Shown: piece after piece, positions 27,425 through 36,261 of the stretch | Numbering within the stretch: position 1 is the first letter of the stretch | Layout: the number at the start of each line of letters is the position of its first letter | NCBI GenBank assembly: GCA_009695065.1 | Contig: SIBR01000006.1 | Location: forward strand, 1 to 64,000 | Source of the DNA: Opitutus sp. | GTDB lineage: Bacteria > Verrucomicrobiota > Verrucomicrobiae > Opitutales > Opitutaceae | Length of the DNA: 64,000 nucleotides | Direction of reading: 5' to 3' | Translations under genes and position numbers: made by a program | Notes under the pieces: model-generated | What the model was told of the DNA's origin: nothing | Seen by the model: only the letters and a program-made list of their open reading frames with translations | The model's database searches: none

Positions 27425-28732
27425 ATGCCCCCCGAGCCGTCCCCCAACTCCGTGCGTCGCGTCGTTCTTGCCAGCTTCATCGGCACCGCGATCGAGTGGT
27501 ATGACTTCTTTCTCTACGGCACGGCAGCGGCCCTGGTGTTCAATAAGCTCTTCTTTCCGAACATCGACCCGCTCGCCGGCACGATGGCGGCCTTCGCCAC
27601 CTACGCCGTCGGCTTCTTCGCGCGTCCGATTGGCGGCGTCATCTTCGGTCACTTCGGCGACAAGCTCGGACGCAAGTCCATGCTCGTCACTACGCTGATG
27701 ATGATGGGCATCGCGACCTTTCTCATCGGGGTGCTGCCGACCTATCAGCAGGTCGGCGTGCTCGCTCCGATTCTGCTCGTGGTGCTGCGTTTTGTACAAG
27801 GTCTGGGCGTCGGCGGCGAATGGGGCGGCGCGGTCCTGATGGCGGTCGAGCACGGCCACGCCGGGCAACGTGGCCTCCGCGCCAGCTGGGTGCAGGCCGG
27901 GGTGCCGGCGGGGTTGCTCCTCGCGACGGCGGTTTTCAGCCTGTGCTCGGCGCTCCCCGAAAAGGAATTCCTGTCCTGGGGCTGGCGGGTTCCCTTCCTG
28001 CTGGGAATCCTGCTGATGGCAGTGGGCTTGTTCATCCGGCTCGCGATCGTGGAAAGCCCGATCTTCGCAAAAATGAAGGCCACGAAGTCGGAGACGCGGC
28101 TGCCGATCCTCGAAGTCGTGCGCAAATATCCCCGCAACGTCCTCCTCGCGATGGGGGCGCGTTTCGCGGAGAACGCCTTTTTCTACATTTTCACCGTTTT
28201 CATCCTCACCTATGCGACAAAGCAACTGAAACTGCCGAAATCCACCATTCTCAACGGGGTGCTGATCGCCTCGGCGGTGGAATTTTTCCTGATCCCTCTT
28301 TTCGGCGCGCTGTCCGATCGCGTCGGCCGGCGCCCGGTGTATCTCGGCGGCGCGATCTTCCTCGCCCTCTTCGCCTTCCCGTTCTTCTGGCTGGTGGACA
28401 CCGGAGCGACGTGGGCAATCTGGCTGGCGATCCTCGTCGGTCTGGTCGGCCACGCCGCGATGTACGGTCCGCAGGCGGCGTTTTTCTCCGAGTTGTTCGG
28501 CACCAGCGTGCGCTACAGCGGGGCCTCGCTCGGCTACCAGCTCGCCTCCCCCCTCGCCGGCGGCCTCGCCCCGCTCATCGCCACCGCGCTGCTGACCTGG
28601 GCCGACGGCAAGCCATGGCCGATTGCCGTCTATCTCATCGGCATGGCGCTTGTTACCATCGTGTCGGTCTGGCTCGCGGAGGAAACCCATCGCCACGATT
28701 TGGACGCGCCCGAAACCCCACACCGACGTTAG
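27425..28732 (+). CDS. MFS transporter, metabolite:H+ symporter (MHS) type
   Basis: The 435-residue membrane protein begins RRVVLASFIGTAIEWYDFFLYGTAAALVF, the first helix typical of the MHS branch (shikimate, proline/betaine, dicarboxylate and hydroxybenzoate carriers such as ShiA and MhbT). The loop 2-3 motif is FGHFGDKLGRKSMLV, and RFVQGLGVGGEWGGAVLM follows in helix 4. Twelve hydrophobic segments fit the family. The substrate is probably a small organic acid. The gene is divergent from the exported hypothetical gene and precedes two other MFS genes, separated by 222 bp. Confidence 0.92.
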   Translation: MPPEPSPNSVRRVVLASFIGTAIEWYDFFLYGTAAALVFNKLFFPNIDPLAGTMAAFATYAVGFFARPIGGVIFGHFGDKLGRKSMLVTTLMMMGIATFLIGVLPTYQQVGVLAPILLVVLRFVQGLGVGGEWGGAVLMAVEHGHAGQRGLRASWVQAGVPAGLLLATAVFSLCSALPEKEFLSWGWRVPFLLGILLMAVGLFIRLAIVESPIFAKMKATKSETRLPILEVVRKYPRNVLLAMGARFAENAFFYIFTVFILTYATKQLKLPKSTILNGVLIASAVEFFLIPLFGALSDRVGRRPVYLGGAIFLALFAFPFFWLVDTGATWAIWLAILVGLVGHAAMYGPQAAFFSELFGTSVRYSGASLGYQLASPLAGGLAPLIATALLTWADGKPWPIAVYLIGMALVTIVSVWLAEETHRHDLDAPETPHRR

Positions 28733-28954
28733 AGCGGCGGAGCGCCGCCGGCCGCCCCGCCGCGCCCGGTCCAGCCTCACCGCCGCGGACATCCTGCGAC
28801 CGCAAAGAAGCGAGACTAAGCATTGACGGCCCTACTCCGAACCGAGACGTTCGACGCCGGTAAAGTTTCTTTCTTCTTCCGCCGGAAAATCCTCTTGGCC
28901 CGGGGTGAACGAATCTGATTTCGTCTGCGTCCCACCCTCAATTCGCAACATCGC

Positions 28955-30487
28955 ATGACCCACACCCCGACAACGTCTGCTTCCCCCGCCGCCGTTCCTC
29001 CCTCCAATAAGGCCAAGTACATGACGCTGATCGCGGCGTTTCTCGGCTGGATGTTCGATGGGTTCGAGCAGGGCCTTTTCCCGCTCGTCGGCCAGCCGGC
29101 CCTCAAAGAGCTGCTCGGCCCGGATTCACCGCCCGCCGATGCGGCCAAGTGGTTTGGCGCCATCATCGCCGTCTTCCTCGTCGGCGCCGCAGCCGGCGGG
29201 GTGCTTTTCGGCTGGCTCGGTGACAAGATCGGCCGCGTGCGGGCCATGTCATTGAGCATTTTCACTTACGCGATTTTCACCGGGCTGTCTGGCTTCGCCA
29301 CGGAAGCCTGGCATATCGCAGTGCTGCGCTTCGTGGCATCGATCGGCATGGGTGGTGAATGGTCGCTCGGGGTGGCGTTGGTCAACGAGATCTGGCCGGG
29401 CAAATCCCGCGCCCTGACTGCGGGCCTCATCGGTGCGGCGGCGAATTTCGGTTTCCTGCTCGTGGCCGTCCTGAGCATGACGATGCTGAGTTTCATCACG
29501 AGCCTGGAGAGTTTTCTGCTCGGGATCGGCGTGAGCGAGGCACTGACCCACAAGCTCCTGGCCAATTCCGGCTGGCGCTTTCTCATGATCGGCGGCGCGA
29601 TTCCCGCCTTGATGATCTTTTTCATCCGCATGTTTGTGCCCGAGTCCGAGAAATGGACCGCCGAGCGCGATCGCGGCGCCACGTCCCACTGGGCCAACGT
29701 GGATTTGTTCGGCGTGCTACTCGGCGCGTGTGTAAGCTTGGTGATTGTCTGGGCGTGGTCTCCGGCCGGCCTGGCGGCGTTGCCGGCGGCGTTGCTCACG
29801 CTGGTTTGCCTGACTATCGCGTTGTTCTCGTTCCTCCACCCCGTTCGCCGGTACCTGCAACGGGCCGAAGCTGCCGGCATGGTTCAGGCCGGCAGCGGCC
29901 GAAAGATCGTCAAGCTGATGCTTTTCGGCGTGTGCCTTTCCTCCATGGCACTATTCGGCACTTGGGGGTCGATGCAATGGGCCCCGCGTTGGGCGATTCA
30001 ATTTGAACCTGATCCCACCAAGTTCGCGAAAGAGTGGACCCTGATCTGGCTGTCGATCGGTGCGATCGTCGGCGCCATCGCCGCAGCGCTCGCGGCCGGC
30101 CGATTTGGCCGGCGCATCACGTTCACCGTCATGTGTGCCGCCTCGATTGGCTCCATCCTCCTGTTCTACCAAGGCAACACGAGCTACGGTTCCTTTTTCC
30201 TGCCCGCGGCATTCCTCGCCGGCGGCATTACCGCCACGTTCTACGGGTTCTTTCCCTTGTATTTGCCCGAGTTGTTCCCGACCGTCGTGCGCGCCACCGC
30301 CCAAGGCTTCGCGTACAACTTCGGCCGCATCCTCGCCGCCGTCGGCGCCCTGCAAACGGCCACCTTCATCTCATTGTTCAAGGGGAGCTTCGCGATGGCC
30401 GCCTCCGTCATGGCTTCCGTGTACCTGATCGGCATGGTCCTGATCTGGTTCGGTCCGGAAACGCATGGCAAGGAGCTGCCGCAATAA
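28955..30487 (+). CDS. MFS transporter, tandem paralog 1
   Basis: The 510-residue carrier has helix 1 YMTLIAAFLGWMFDGFEQGLFPLV, loop motif FGWLGDKIGRVRAMS and helix 4-5 GMGGEWSLGVALVNEIWPGKSRAL. Helix 8-9 carries AAGRFGRRITFTV and helix 10-11 YGFFPLYLPELFPTVVRATAQGFAYNFGR. The sequence resembles sugar-acid and aromatic-acid carriers. It is very similar to the next gene: about 85-90 percent of the first 140 aligned residues are identical by eye, and both are 510 residues long. The loop between helices 6 and 7 holds RMFVPESEKW. The start is ATG 28955 after CAATTCGCAACATCGC. Confidence 0.9.
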   Translation: MTHTPTTSASPAAVPPSNKAKYMTLIAAFLGWMFDGFEQGLFPLVGQPALKELLGPDSPPADAAKWFGAIIAVFLVGAAAGGVLFGWLGDKIGRVRAMSLSIFTYAIFTGLSGFATEAWHIAVLRFVASIGMGGEWSLGVALVNEIWPGKSRALTAGLIGAAANFGFLLVAVLSMTMLSFITSLESFLLGIGVSEALTHKLLANSGWRFLMIGGAIPALMIFFIRMFVPESEKWTAERDRGATSHWANVDLFGVLLGACVSLVIVWAWSPAGLAALPAALLTLVCLTIALFSFLHPVRRYLQRAEAAGMVQAGSGRKIVKLMLFGVCLSSMALFGTWGSMQWAPRWAIQFEPDPTKFAKEWTLIWLSIGAIVGAIAAALAAGRFGRRITFTVMCAASIGSILLFYQGNTSYGSFFLPAAFLAGGITATFYGFFPLYLPELFPTVVRATAQGFAYNFGRILAAVGALQTATFISLFKGSFAMAASVMASVYLIGMVLIWFGPETHGKELPQ

Positions 30488-30652
30488 GACCCGCCATGCA
30501 GCGGTCGGGCTGACCGGTTTTCCACCGCTCGAAACGTCGGGCGGCGACAGCACCGGGCGCTGCGGGGCTGTAACGCAAACGTCCACGGTTCGCCTCGTCA
30601 GACCAATCCGACTGGAATGCCGGAACCGCCAACTTCAATATCGTCCAATCGC

Positions 30653-32185
30653 ATGATAAACTCGCCTAAACCCTCGCTCCCCCTCTCGTCCCCAGCGCCG
30701 TCGAACCGGGCCAAATACATGACCCTCGCAGCTGCGTTTCTCGGCTGGATGTTCGACGGTTTTGAGATGGGGATTTTCCCTCTGATCGGCCAACCAGCGC
30801 TCGTCGAATTGCTGGGACCCAACTCGCCCCCCACCGATGCCGCCAAATGGTTTGGCGCCATCATTGCCGTTTTCCTCGTCGGCGCCGCGAGCGGCGGGGT
30901 GCTCTTCGGCTGGCTCGGAGACAAGATCGGCCGGGTGCGGGCGATGTCCCTGAGCATCTTCACCTATGCTATTTTTACGGGCCTGTGCGGTTTTGCCACG
31001 GAGGCCTGGCACATCGCGTTCCTGCGCTTCATCGCCTCGCTGGGCATGGGCGGCGAATGGTCGCTGGGCGTGGCATTGGTCAATGAAATCTGGCCGGGCA
31101 AATCCCGTGCCCTGATCGCCGGCCTCATCGGGGCCGCCGCCAATTTCGGCTACCTGTTGGTAGCCGTGATCAGCATGATGATGCTGAGTTTCATCGCGAC
31201 GATCGAAAGCGGGCTGCTCGCCATCGGCCTCTCCCAGGAAGTCACCTCCAAGCTCCTGGCCAATTCCGGATGGCGTTTCCTGATGATCAGCGGCGCGCTA
31301 CCCGCGCTGATGATCTTCCTCATCCGCATGTTCGTGCCGGAATCCGAAAAATGGACGGCCGAGCGGGACCGTGGCGCCACCACGCATTGGGCCAAGATGG
31401 ATTTGTTCGGCGTGTTGATCGGCGCGTGCGCCAGCTTGGCCATAGTCTGGGCCTGGTCGCCTGCGGGTGTGCCGCCGCTGGCCGCCACGGGCATCACCCT
31501 CGTCGCCTTGGTCATCGCGTTGTTCGGATTCCTGCATCCTGTCCGCCGCTATATGGTTCGGGCCGAGGCCGCCGGTGCGATTTCGGCCGGGAATAGCCGG
31601 CAGATCGTCAAATACATGCTTTTCGGGGCCGCCATTTCCTCGGTGGCGTTGCTCGGCACTTGGGGTTCGATCCAATGGGCGCCCCGCTGGGCGATGCAGT
31701 TTGAACCCGACCCCGCGAAACACGCCAAGGAGTGGACCCTGATCTGGATGGCGCTCGGCGCCATTACCGGGACGATCCTGGCGGGGCTCGCGGCGGGCCG
31801 CTTCGGCCGGCGTATCACCTTCACCGTGCTGTGCGTAGGCTCGATCGCGTCGGTCCTGTGGTTCTATCAGGGCAACACGGGCTACGGTTCGCTCTTCCTT
31901 CCGACCGTTTACGTGGCCGGTGCCATCACGGCGGCCTTCTACGGTTTCTTCCCTCTCTATCTGCCCGAACTGTTCCCGACCGCCGTCCGCGCCACCGCGC
32001 AGGGTTTTGCGTACAATTTCGGGCGCGTCATTGCCGCCATCGGCGGCCTGCAAACCGCCACGCTCATCGGGCTCTTCAATGGCAGCTTTGCGATGGCCGG
32101 CTCCTCCATGGCCGCCATCTACCTCGTCGGCATGGTCATCATCTGGTTCGGGCCGGAAACGCGCGGCAAAGAGCTGCCGCAGTAA
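30653..32185 (+). CDS. MFS transporter, tandem paralog 2
   Basis: The 510-residue protein is a close copy of the gene at 28955-30487, with the same motifs (FGWLGDKIGRVRAMS, GMGGEWSLGVALVNEIWPGKSRAL, AAGRFGRRITFTV). The start is taken at ATG 30653, not at the upstream ATG 30617, because it gives the same length as paralog 1 and a similar upstream run before the start (CAATATCGTCCAATCGC). Differences concentrate in helices 5-6 (SMMMLSFIATIESGLLAIGLS against SMTMLSFITSLESFLLGIGVS) and in the region of helix 7. The pair might therefore carry related but different substrates. It precedes a ceramidase-like gene by 214 bp. Confidence 0.9.
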   Translation: MINSPKPSLPLSSPAPSNRAKYMTLAAAFLGWMFDGFEMGIFPLIGQPALVELLGPNSPPTDAAKWFGAIIAVFLVGAASGGVLFGWLGDKIGRVRAMSLSIFTYAIFTGLCGFATEAWHIAFLRFIASLGMGGEWSLGVALVNEIWPGKSRALIAGLIGAAANFGYLLVAVISMMMLSFIATIESGLLAIGLSQEVTSKLLANSGWRFLMISGALPALMIFLIRMFVPESEKWTAERDRGATTHWAKMDLFGVLIGACASLAIVWAWSPAGVPPLAATGITLVALVIALFGFLHPVRRYMVRAEAAGAISAGNSRQIVKYMLFGAAISSVALLGTWGSIQWAPRWAMQFEPDPAKHAKEWTLIWMALGAITGTILAGLAAGRFGRRITFTVLCVGSIASVLWFYQGNTGYGSLFLPTVYVAGAITAAFYGFFPLYLPELFPTAVRATAQGFAYNFGRVIAAIGGLQTATLIGLFNGSFAMAGSSMAAIYLVGMVIIWFGPETRGKELPQ

Positions 32186-32203
32186 CGTCTGCTTCCGAGT
32201 TGG

Positions 32204-32240
32204 TCGGGCTGACCGGTGCTTCGCTGCACGGTCAGCCCGA
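32204..32240 (+). terminator. Strong hairpin after MFS paralog 2, partly repeated after paralog 1
   Basis: TCGGGCTGACCG and CGGTCAGCCCGA form a perfect 12-bp stem with a 13-nt loop. It lies 19 bp after the stop codon. A second GC-rich stem (AACCCCCGG/CCGGGGTT) follows directly. There is no U tract. The left arm with its flank (GGTCGGGCTGACCGGT) is also present at 30503-30518 after paralog 1, which suggests the duplication included the 3' flank. Confidence 0.6.
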
Positions 32241-32399
32241 ACCCCCGGAATCCGTGCCGGGGTTCCGCCGTTCGAAAGGTTTGCCGGCCGCGGCCAAAGC
32301 GTACCAGCATCGCGCCGCGTTGGAGAAATCCCGCGTGCCCCCTTTCCCGCCGCTTCCATCCGGCTGTTTTCCCGCGGCTGAAAACCACGCTTCCCCACC

Positions 32400-33863
32400 A
32401 TGAATTCCCCCTCGTCGACCGTTAATCCCGCCAAGCGCGTGCTTCGGCCGCGGCGGAACCTCCTCCTGGTCGCCCTTGCACTGAGCGCCGCGTGGCTGAC
32501 GGGTGGCTCTCCGCTGCGCGCCCAAGCGGACAAGTACCCCTGGCAGGTCGGAGTGGCCTCCGTTAAAATCACGCCCAAGGGTCCGATGTGGATGGCGGGA
32601 TATGCCAATCGCACCAAGCCCTCGGACGGAGTGGACCTCGATATTTTTGCCAAAGCCCTGGCGATCGACGATGGCGCGGGCGGGCGCGTGGTCATGGTCA
32701 CAACCGATCTGGTCGGCATCCCGCTTTCGCTCCGCCAGTTCGTCGAACGCGAATGCGGACAAAAGTACGGGCTCAAACCACAGGAAATTCTCCTTAACGC
32801 TTCCCACACCCATTCCGCACCGGAAGTCAGGCCGGAGAGGATGCGGTGGGAACAAACGTTCAGCCGGGCGGCGAGCCCACAGCAGGTGGCCGACGTCGAT
32901 CAATATTACTCATGGTTGGAAAAAACCATCGTGACCCTGGTCGGCGGCGCCTGGCAGGGCCGGCAACCCGCCGCACTCGCCCTCAGCCACGGCCGCGCCG
33001 GATTTGCCATGAACCGTCGTCGCCCGGAATCCGGAGGCAGGTTCAGTAACAATCCTTACCCCGATGGTCCGGTCGACCAAGAGGTGCCCGTGATGAAAGT
33101 CACCGGCGCCGACGGAAAAATGAAGGCCGTTCTCTTTGGCTATGCCTGTCACAACACCACGCTGGGTGGATCCCGCATCAGCGGGGACTACGCCGGCTAT
33201 GCCCAGAAATTCCTGGAGGAGAGCTATCCGGGTGCGACCGCGCTGTTCATGATGGGCTGCGGCGGTGACCAGAACCCCTACCCGCGGCGCAACATCTCGC
33301 CGACGCTGACGTCCAACGAACTGGTACAACAGCATGGACGCGCCCTCTCCAATGCCGTGACGACGGCGCTCGACAGCGTGCCACGCCCGGTCAAGGGACC
33401 GCTGCGGCCGGCGCTGGACTATGCGATGCTGGACTACGTGCCGGTTCCGAAACCCGAACTGGCAAAGTATCTCAGCCGCCCCGAAACGGAAATCGTCAAG
33501 GAACGCGCCCGAAGTTTGATCCAGAGCGGCGAGCGCGGAGAAAAATTTCCGCCCCTGCCCTGCCCGGTGCAAGTGCTCCGCTTCGGCCGCGACCTGACCC
33601 TGGTCGCGATCGGCGGTGAAGTCGTCATCGACTATTCGATCCGGATCAAGGGCGAGTTGAAGGGACCGGCCTACGTCTGGGTCGCGGGCTACACCAACAA
33701 TGTCTTTGGCTACATCGGCAGCCGCCGTATCCTCCAGGAGGGCGGATACGAGGGCGGGGGCGCCAACACGCGCATTCTCGTTCACCCCGGCACGTTCACG
33801 TTCGACGCCGAGGAAAAGATCCTCACCACGGTCCACGATTTAGTCCGGCAGACGAGTCCTTGA
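32400..33863 (+). CDS. Exported neutral/alkaline ceramidase-like hydrolase
   Basis: The 487-residue protein has a signal peptide (LLLVALALSAAWLTGGSPLRAQ) and matches the N-terminal domain family of neutral/alkaline non-lysosomal ceramidases. VGVASVKITPKGPMWMAGY opens the domain, LLNASHTHSAPEV carries the zinc-binding histidines, FGYACHNTTLGGSRISGDY holds another His and Asp, and FMMGCGGDQNPYP lies close to the active site. The C-terminal Ig-like ceramidase domain is absent. Proteins of this shape are abundant in Verrucomicrobiota and Planctomycetota, where the substrate is unknown and probably not ceramide. Confidence 0.85.
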   Translation: MNSPSSTVNPAKRVLRPRRNLLLVALALSAAWLTGGSPLRAQADKYPWQVGVASVKITPKGPMWMAGYANRTKPSDGVDLDIFAKALAIDDGAGGRVVMVTTDLVGIPLSLRQFVERECGQKYGLKPQEILLNASHTHSAPEVRPERMRWEQTFSRAASPQQVADVDQYYSWLEKTIVTLVGGAWQGRQPAALALSHGRAGFAMNRRRPESGGRFSNNPYPDGPVDQEVPVMKVTGADGKMKAVLFGYACHNTTLGGSRISGDYAGYAQKFLEESYPGATALFMMGCGGDQNPYPRRNISPTLTSNELVQQHGRALSNAVTTALDSVPRPVKGPLRPALDYAMLDYVPVPKPELAKYLSRPETEIVKERARSLIQSGERGEKFPPLPCPVQVLRFGRDLTLVAIGGEVVIDYSIRIKGELKGPAYVWVAGYTNNVFGYIGSRRILQEGGYEGGGANTRILVHPGTFTFDAEEKILTTVHDLVRQTSP

Positions 33864-33873
33864 AGTCGAAGCG

Positions 33874-33896
33874 CGCGCGGCCGTGCAGGCCGCGCG
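33874..33896. terminator. GC hairpin between convergent genes
   Basis: CGCGCGGCC and GGCCGCGCG form a 9-bp perfect stem with loop GTGCA. It lies 10 bp after the ceramidase-like gene and 51 bp from the convergent Gfo/Idh stop. It has no U tract, so it would act as a bidirectional block only by structure. Confidence 0.5.
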
Positions 33897-33947
33897 TGGG
33901 ATCCGGCGACCGTCCCGCCCGCCAGCGGCACGGCGAACCGAACCCGG

Positions 33948-35300
33948 TCAGGCGAGCGTCCAACCCTTGCGATACTCGCGCTTGATGAAGCGCGCCGCAT
34001 CCGGGGCGTTGGTCGCCGTCAATTTTTCGGCGTCCCAGACGAGCTTCTTCCCAAGGCGGTAGGCGACATTGCCGAGGTGATTCGCCTCGGTCAGGGCGCC
34101 GGAATAATCGAAGTTGCACGTAGTCGGCCCACCCGTCTTGCAGGCCTGAATCCACTCCTGGTGATGACCGATCGAATCGGGGATGAACGGCGCCGGGCGC
34201 GCGAAATCCTTGAAATCCGCCTCGGGCAGCAGGACGTGCTTGCTGTAGCTTGAGAGGAGCATGCCTTTCGCGCCGATGAACAGCGCGCCGTCGCTCCACT
34301 GCGGAATTCCGTTTTCCTTCCAGATGGCGGGCTTGCTTTCACCTTGATGCCACGTCAACCGCACCGGGGGCATGTCACCTCGCGCGCCGTATTCGTAGGT
34401 CGCGGACATGGAGGCGGGGGCGATTTCCGCATGCGGCGGCGGACCGTCGGCGGAGATGGTGAGCGGCGCGCGGAGCTTCAGCGCCCAGAACGGCAGGTCG
34501 TTCCAGTGCGAACCGAGATCGCTCATGGTGCCGCTGCCGAAATCCCACCAGCGATACCACTTGGGCCCGGGAAAATAGACTTCGTTGAAGGGGCGTTCCT
34601 TCGCGGGGCCGAGCCACAAATCCCAATTCAGCGTCGGTGGCGGCGTCTGCGCCTCCGGCGGACGATTCATGACCACGACAATGTCCTTGTAGCGCTTCGC
34701 CGCCTCCGCGCTTTGCAGGCCCCACGACCGGGAAACCCAGACGTGACACTCGCGCACCGGCCCGATGGCACCCGACTGAACCAGTTCCACCACGCGACGA
34801 TAGTTCGCCGTCGCGTGAATCTGCGTCCCCATCTGGGTAACGACGCCCGCCTGCCTGGCCGCCTCGCGGATGAGGCGCGTCTCCCAGATATTATGCGTGA
34901 GCGGTTTCTCGCAATAGACGTGCTTGCGCAGCTTTAGCGCGGGCATCATCGCGAACGCATGCGTGTGCTCCGCCGTGCTCACGACCACCGCATCGAAGTT
35001 CTTGATCTCGTCGTACAGTTTCCGGAAATCGGTGAACTTGCGCGCCCCCGGCAGCTTTGCGGCGGCGGCATTGAGGTTGTTCTCGTTCACGTCGCACAGG
35101 GCGACGATGTTCTCGGTCGCGGACACCTCCTTGAGGTTGGAACCGCCGCGCCCACCGCAGCCGATCACCGCGATGTTGAGTTTGTTATTGAGCGACTGAC
35201 CACGAAGCAAAGCCGGCACGCCGAAGACGACGGAGCCGGTGGCGACCGCCGTGGTTTTGAGAAAGCCGCGACGACTGGGGGAGAAGTTGGGGGAAGCCAT
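33948..35300 (-). CDS. Tat-exported Gfo/Idh/MocA family oxidoreductase
   Basis: The 450-residue enzyme starts with the twin-arginine signal [23 protein letters not shown], so it moves to the periplasm with its NAD(P) bound. The Rossmann motif is [14 protein letters not shown], followed by ALCDVNENN, and [10 protein letters not shown] supplies the catalytic lysine. A substrate domain with [25 protein letters not shown] follows. These proteins oxidise or epimerise sugars, and some act as glycosidases using NAD. The Tat-exported subgroup is greatly expanded in Verrucomicrobiota. It is divergent from the DUF1080 gene, a frequent neighbour in these genomes. Confidence 0.92.
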   Translation of the reverse strand: MASPNFSPSRRGFLKTTAVATGSVVFGVPALLRGQSLNNKLNIAVIGCGGRGGSNLKEVSATENIVALCDVNENNLNAAAAKLPGARKFTDFRKLYDEIKNFDAVVVSTAEHTHAFAMMPALKLRKHVYCEKPLTHNIWETRLIREAARQAGVVTQMGTQIHATANYRRVVELVQSGAIGPVRECHVWVSRSWGLQSAEAAKRYKDIVVVMNRPPEAQTPPPTLNWDLWLGPAKERPFNEVYFPGPKWYRWWDFGSGTMSDLGSHWNDLPFWALKLRAPLTISADGPPPHAEIAPASMSATYEYGARGDMPPVRLTWHQGESKPAIWKENGIPQWSDGALFIGAKGMLLSSYSKHVLLPEADFKDFARPAPFIPDSIGHHQEWIQACKTGGPTTCNFDYSGALTEANHLGNVAYRLGKKLVWDAEKLTATNAPDAARFIKREYRKGWTLA

Positions 35301-35446
35301 GGCAAGCTTCCTAGGCGGCGACCATGAACGTCACAAGGTTTTCCCCAAGCCGTCGGGTCAGGGTAGGCTGGAAAAGTGCCCACCGCTCCTCCCGGACCCC
35401 GGCGGAGCGGGCTTGTCGCCACCGGCTCACTCCGGTCAAGTAGGGC

Positions 35447-36202
35447 ATGATCACCCCGCCCCTCCCTTCTCCGCTCCAGCGTCTGGGTCGGCTGACCGCC
35501 AGCCTGACGCTGACCCTGACTGTGGCCTGCGCGCAGATTCCCCGCGGTTTCACGTCGCTCTTCAACGGCCGCGACCTCACCGCCTGGCAACTGCCCGCCG
35601 GTGACGGGGGCCACTGGAAGGTGCTCGACGGCGCGATCGACTATGACGCCCGCAGCGAGGCCAAGGCCGACAAGAACCTCTGGACCCAAAAGGAATACGG
35701 CGACTTCGTCCTGCGCCTCGACTGGCGCATCAAGGAAACAAGCGGTCTGTATCCCGTTCCCACCGTGTTGCCGAGCGGGCTGCATCTCAAGGGCCCGGAC
35801 GGGAAGGATATCATCACGCCGATGCTCAACGCGGACTCCGGCGTCCTGCTGCGGGGCGATTCGAAATCGCAGATCAACATCTGGTGCTGGCCGATCGGCT
35901 CCGGTGAAGTCTACGGCTACCGGATGGACGAGAAGATGCCGCCAGCGGTCCGGGCCGGGGTCACCCCGCTGGCGAAAGCCGACCGGCCCGTGGGCGAGTG
36001 GAACACCTTCGAAATCACGATGAAGAGCGAGCGCCTGACCGTGGTCCTCAACGGCCAGACCGTCATCCGCGACGCGCTCCTGCCTGGCGTGCCGAAAGCG
36101 GGCCGGCTGGGCTTGCAGCACCACGGCGGCTACAAGGACGGCAAATATCTGCCGGCCTCGAGCCTCGTGCAGTTTCGCAACATCGCGATCAAGGCGCTTT
36201 GA
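35447..36202 (+). CDS. Exported DUF1080 (3-keto-disaccharide hydrolase-like) protein
   Basis: The 251-residue product carries a signal peptide (LTASLTLTLTVACAQ) with a cysteine that could be lipidated. It then shows the family hallmarks GFTSLFNGRDLTAWQ, WTQKEYGDFVLRLDWRI and SGVLLRGDSKSQINIWCWP. The concanavalin-like fold ends with GRLGLQHHGG and LVQFRNIAIKAL. DUF1080 members bind sugars, and some hydrolyse 3-keto-glucosides made by Gfo/Idh oxidases. The divergent Gfo/Idh gene suggests such a pair here, by inference. No other catalytic signature is visible. Confidence 0.9.
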   Translation: MITPPLPSPLQRLGRLTASLTLTLTVACAQIPRGFTSLFNGRDLTAWQLPAGDGGHWKVLDGAIDYDARSEAKADKNLWTQKEYGDFVLRLDWRIKETSGLYPVPTVLPSGLHLKGPDGKDIITPMLNADSGVLLRGDSKSQINIWCWPIGSGEVYGYRMDEKMPPAVRAGVTPLAKADRPVGEWNTFEITMKSERLTVVLNGQTVIRDALLPGVPKAGRLGLQHHGGYKDGKYLPASSLVQFRNIAIKAL

Positions 36203-36261
36203 ACGGGGGCGGCCCAAGCACGGCCGCGCCCCGACTCGCCACGCTGCGCCGGCGATCCGGA

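Noticed and set aside
27395..28792. Minus-strand open frame opposite the MHS transporter
   Set aside because: His/Arg/Glu-rich antisense shadow without family pattern; the plus strand has twelve-helix MFS features.
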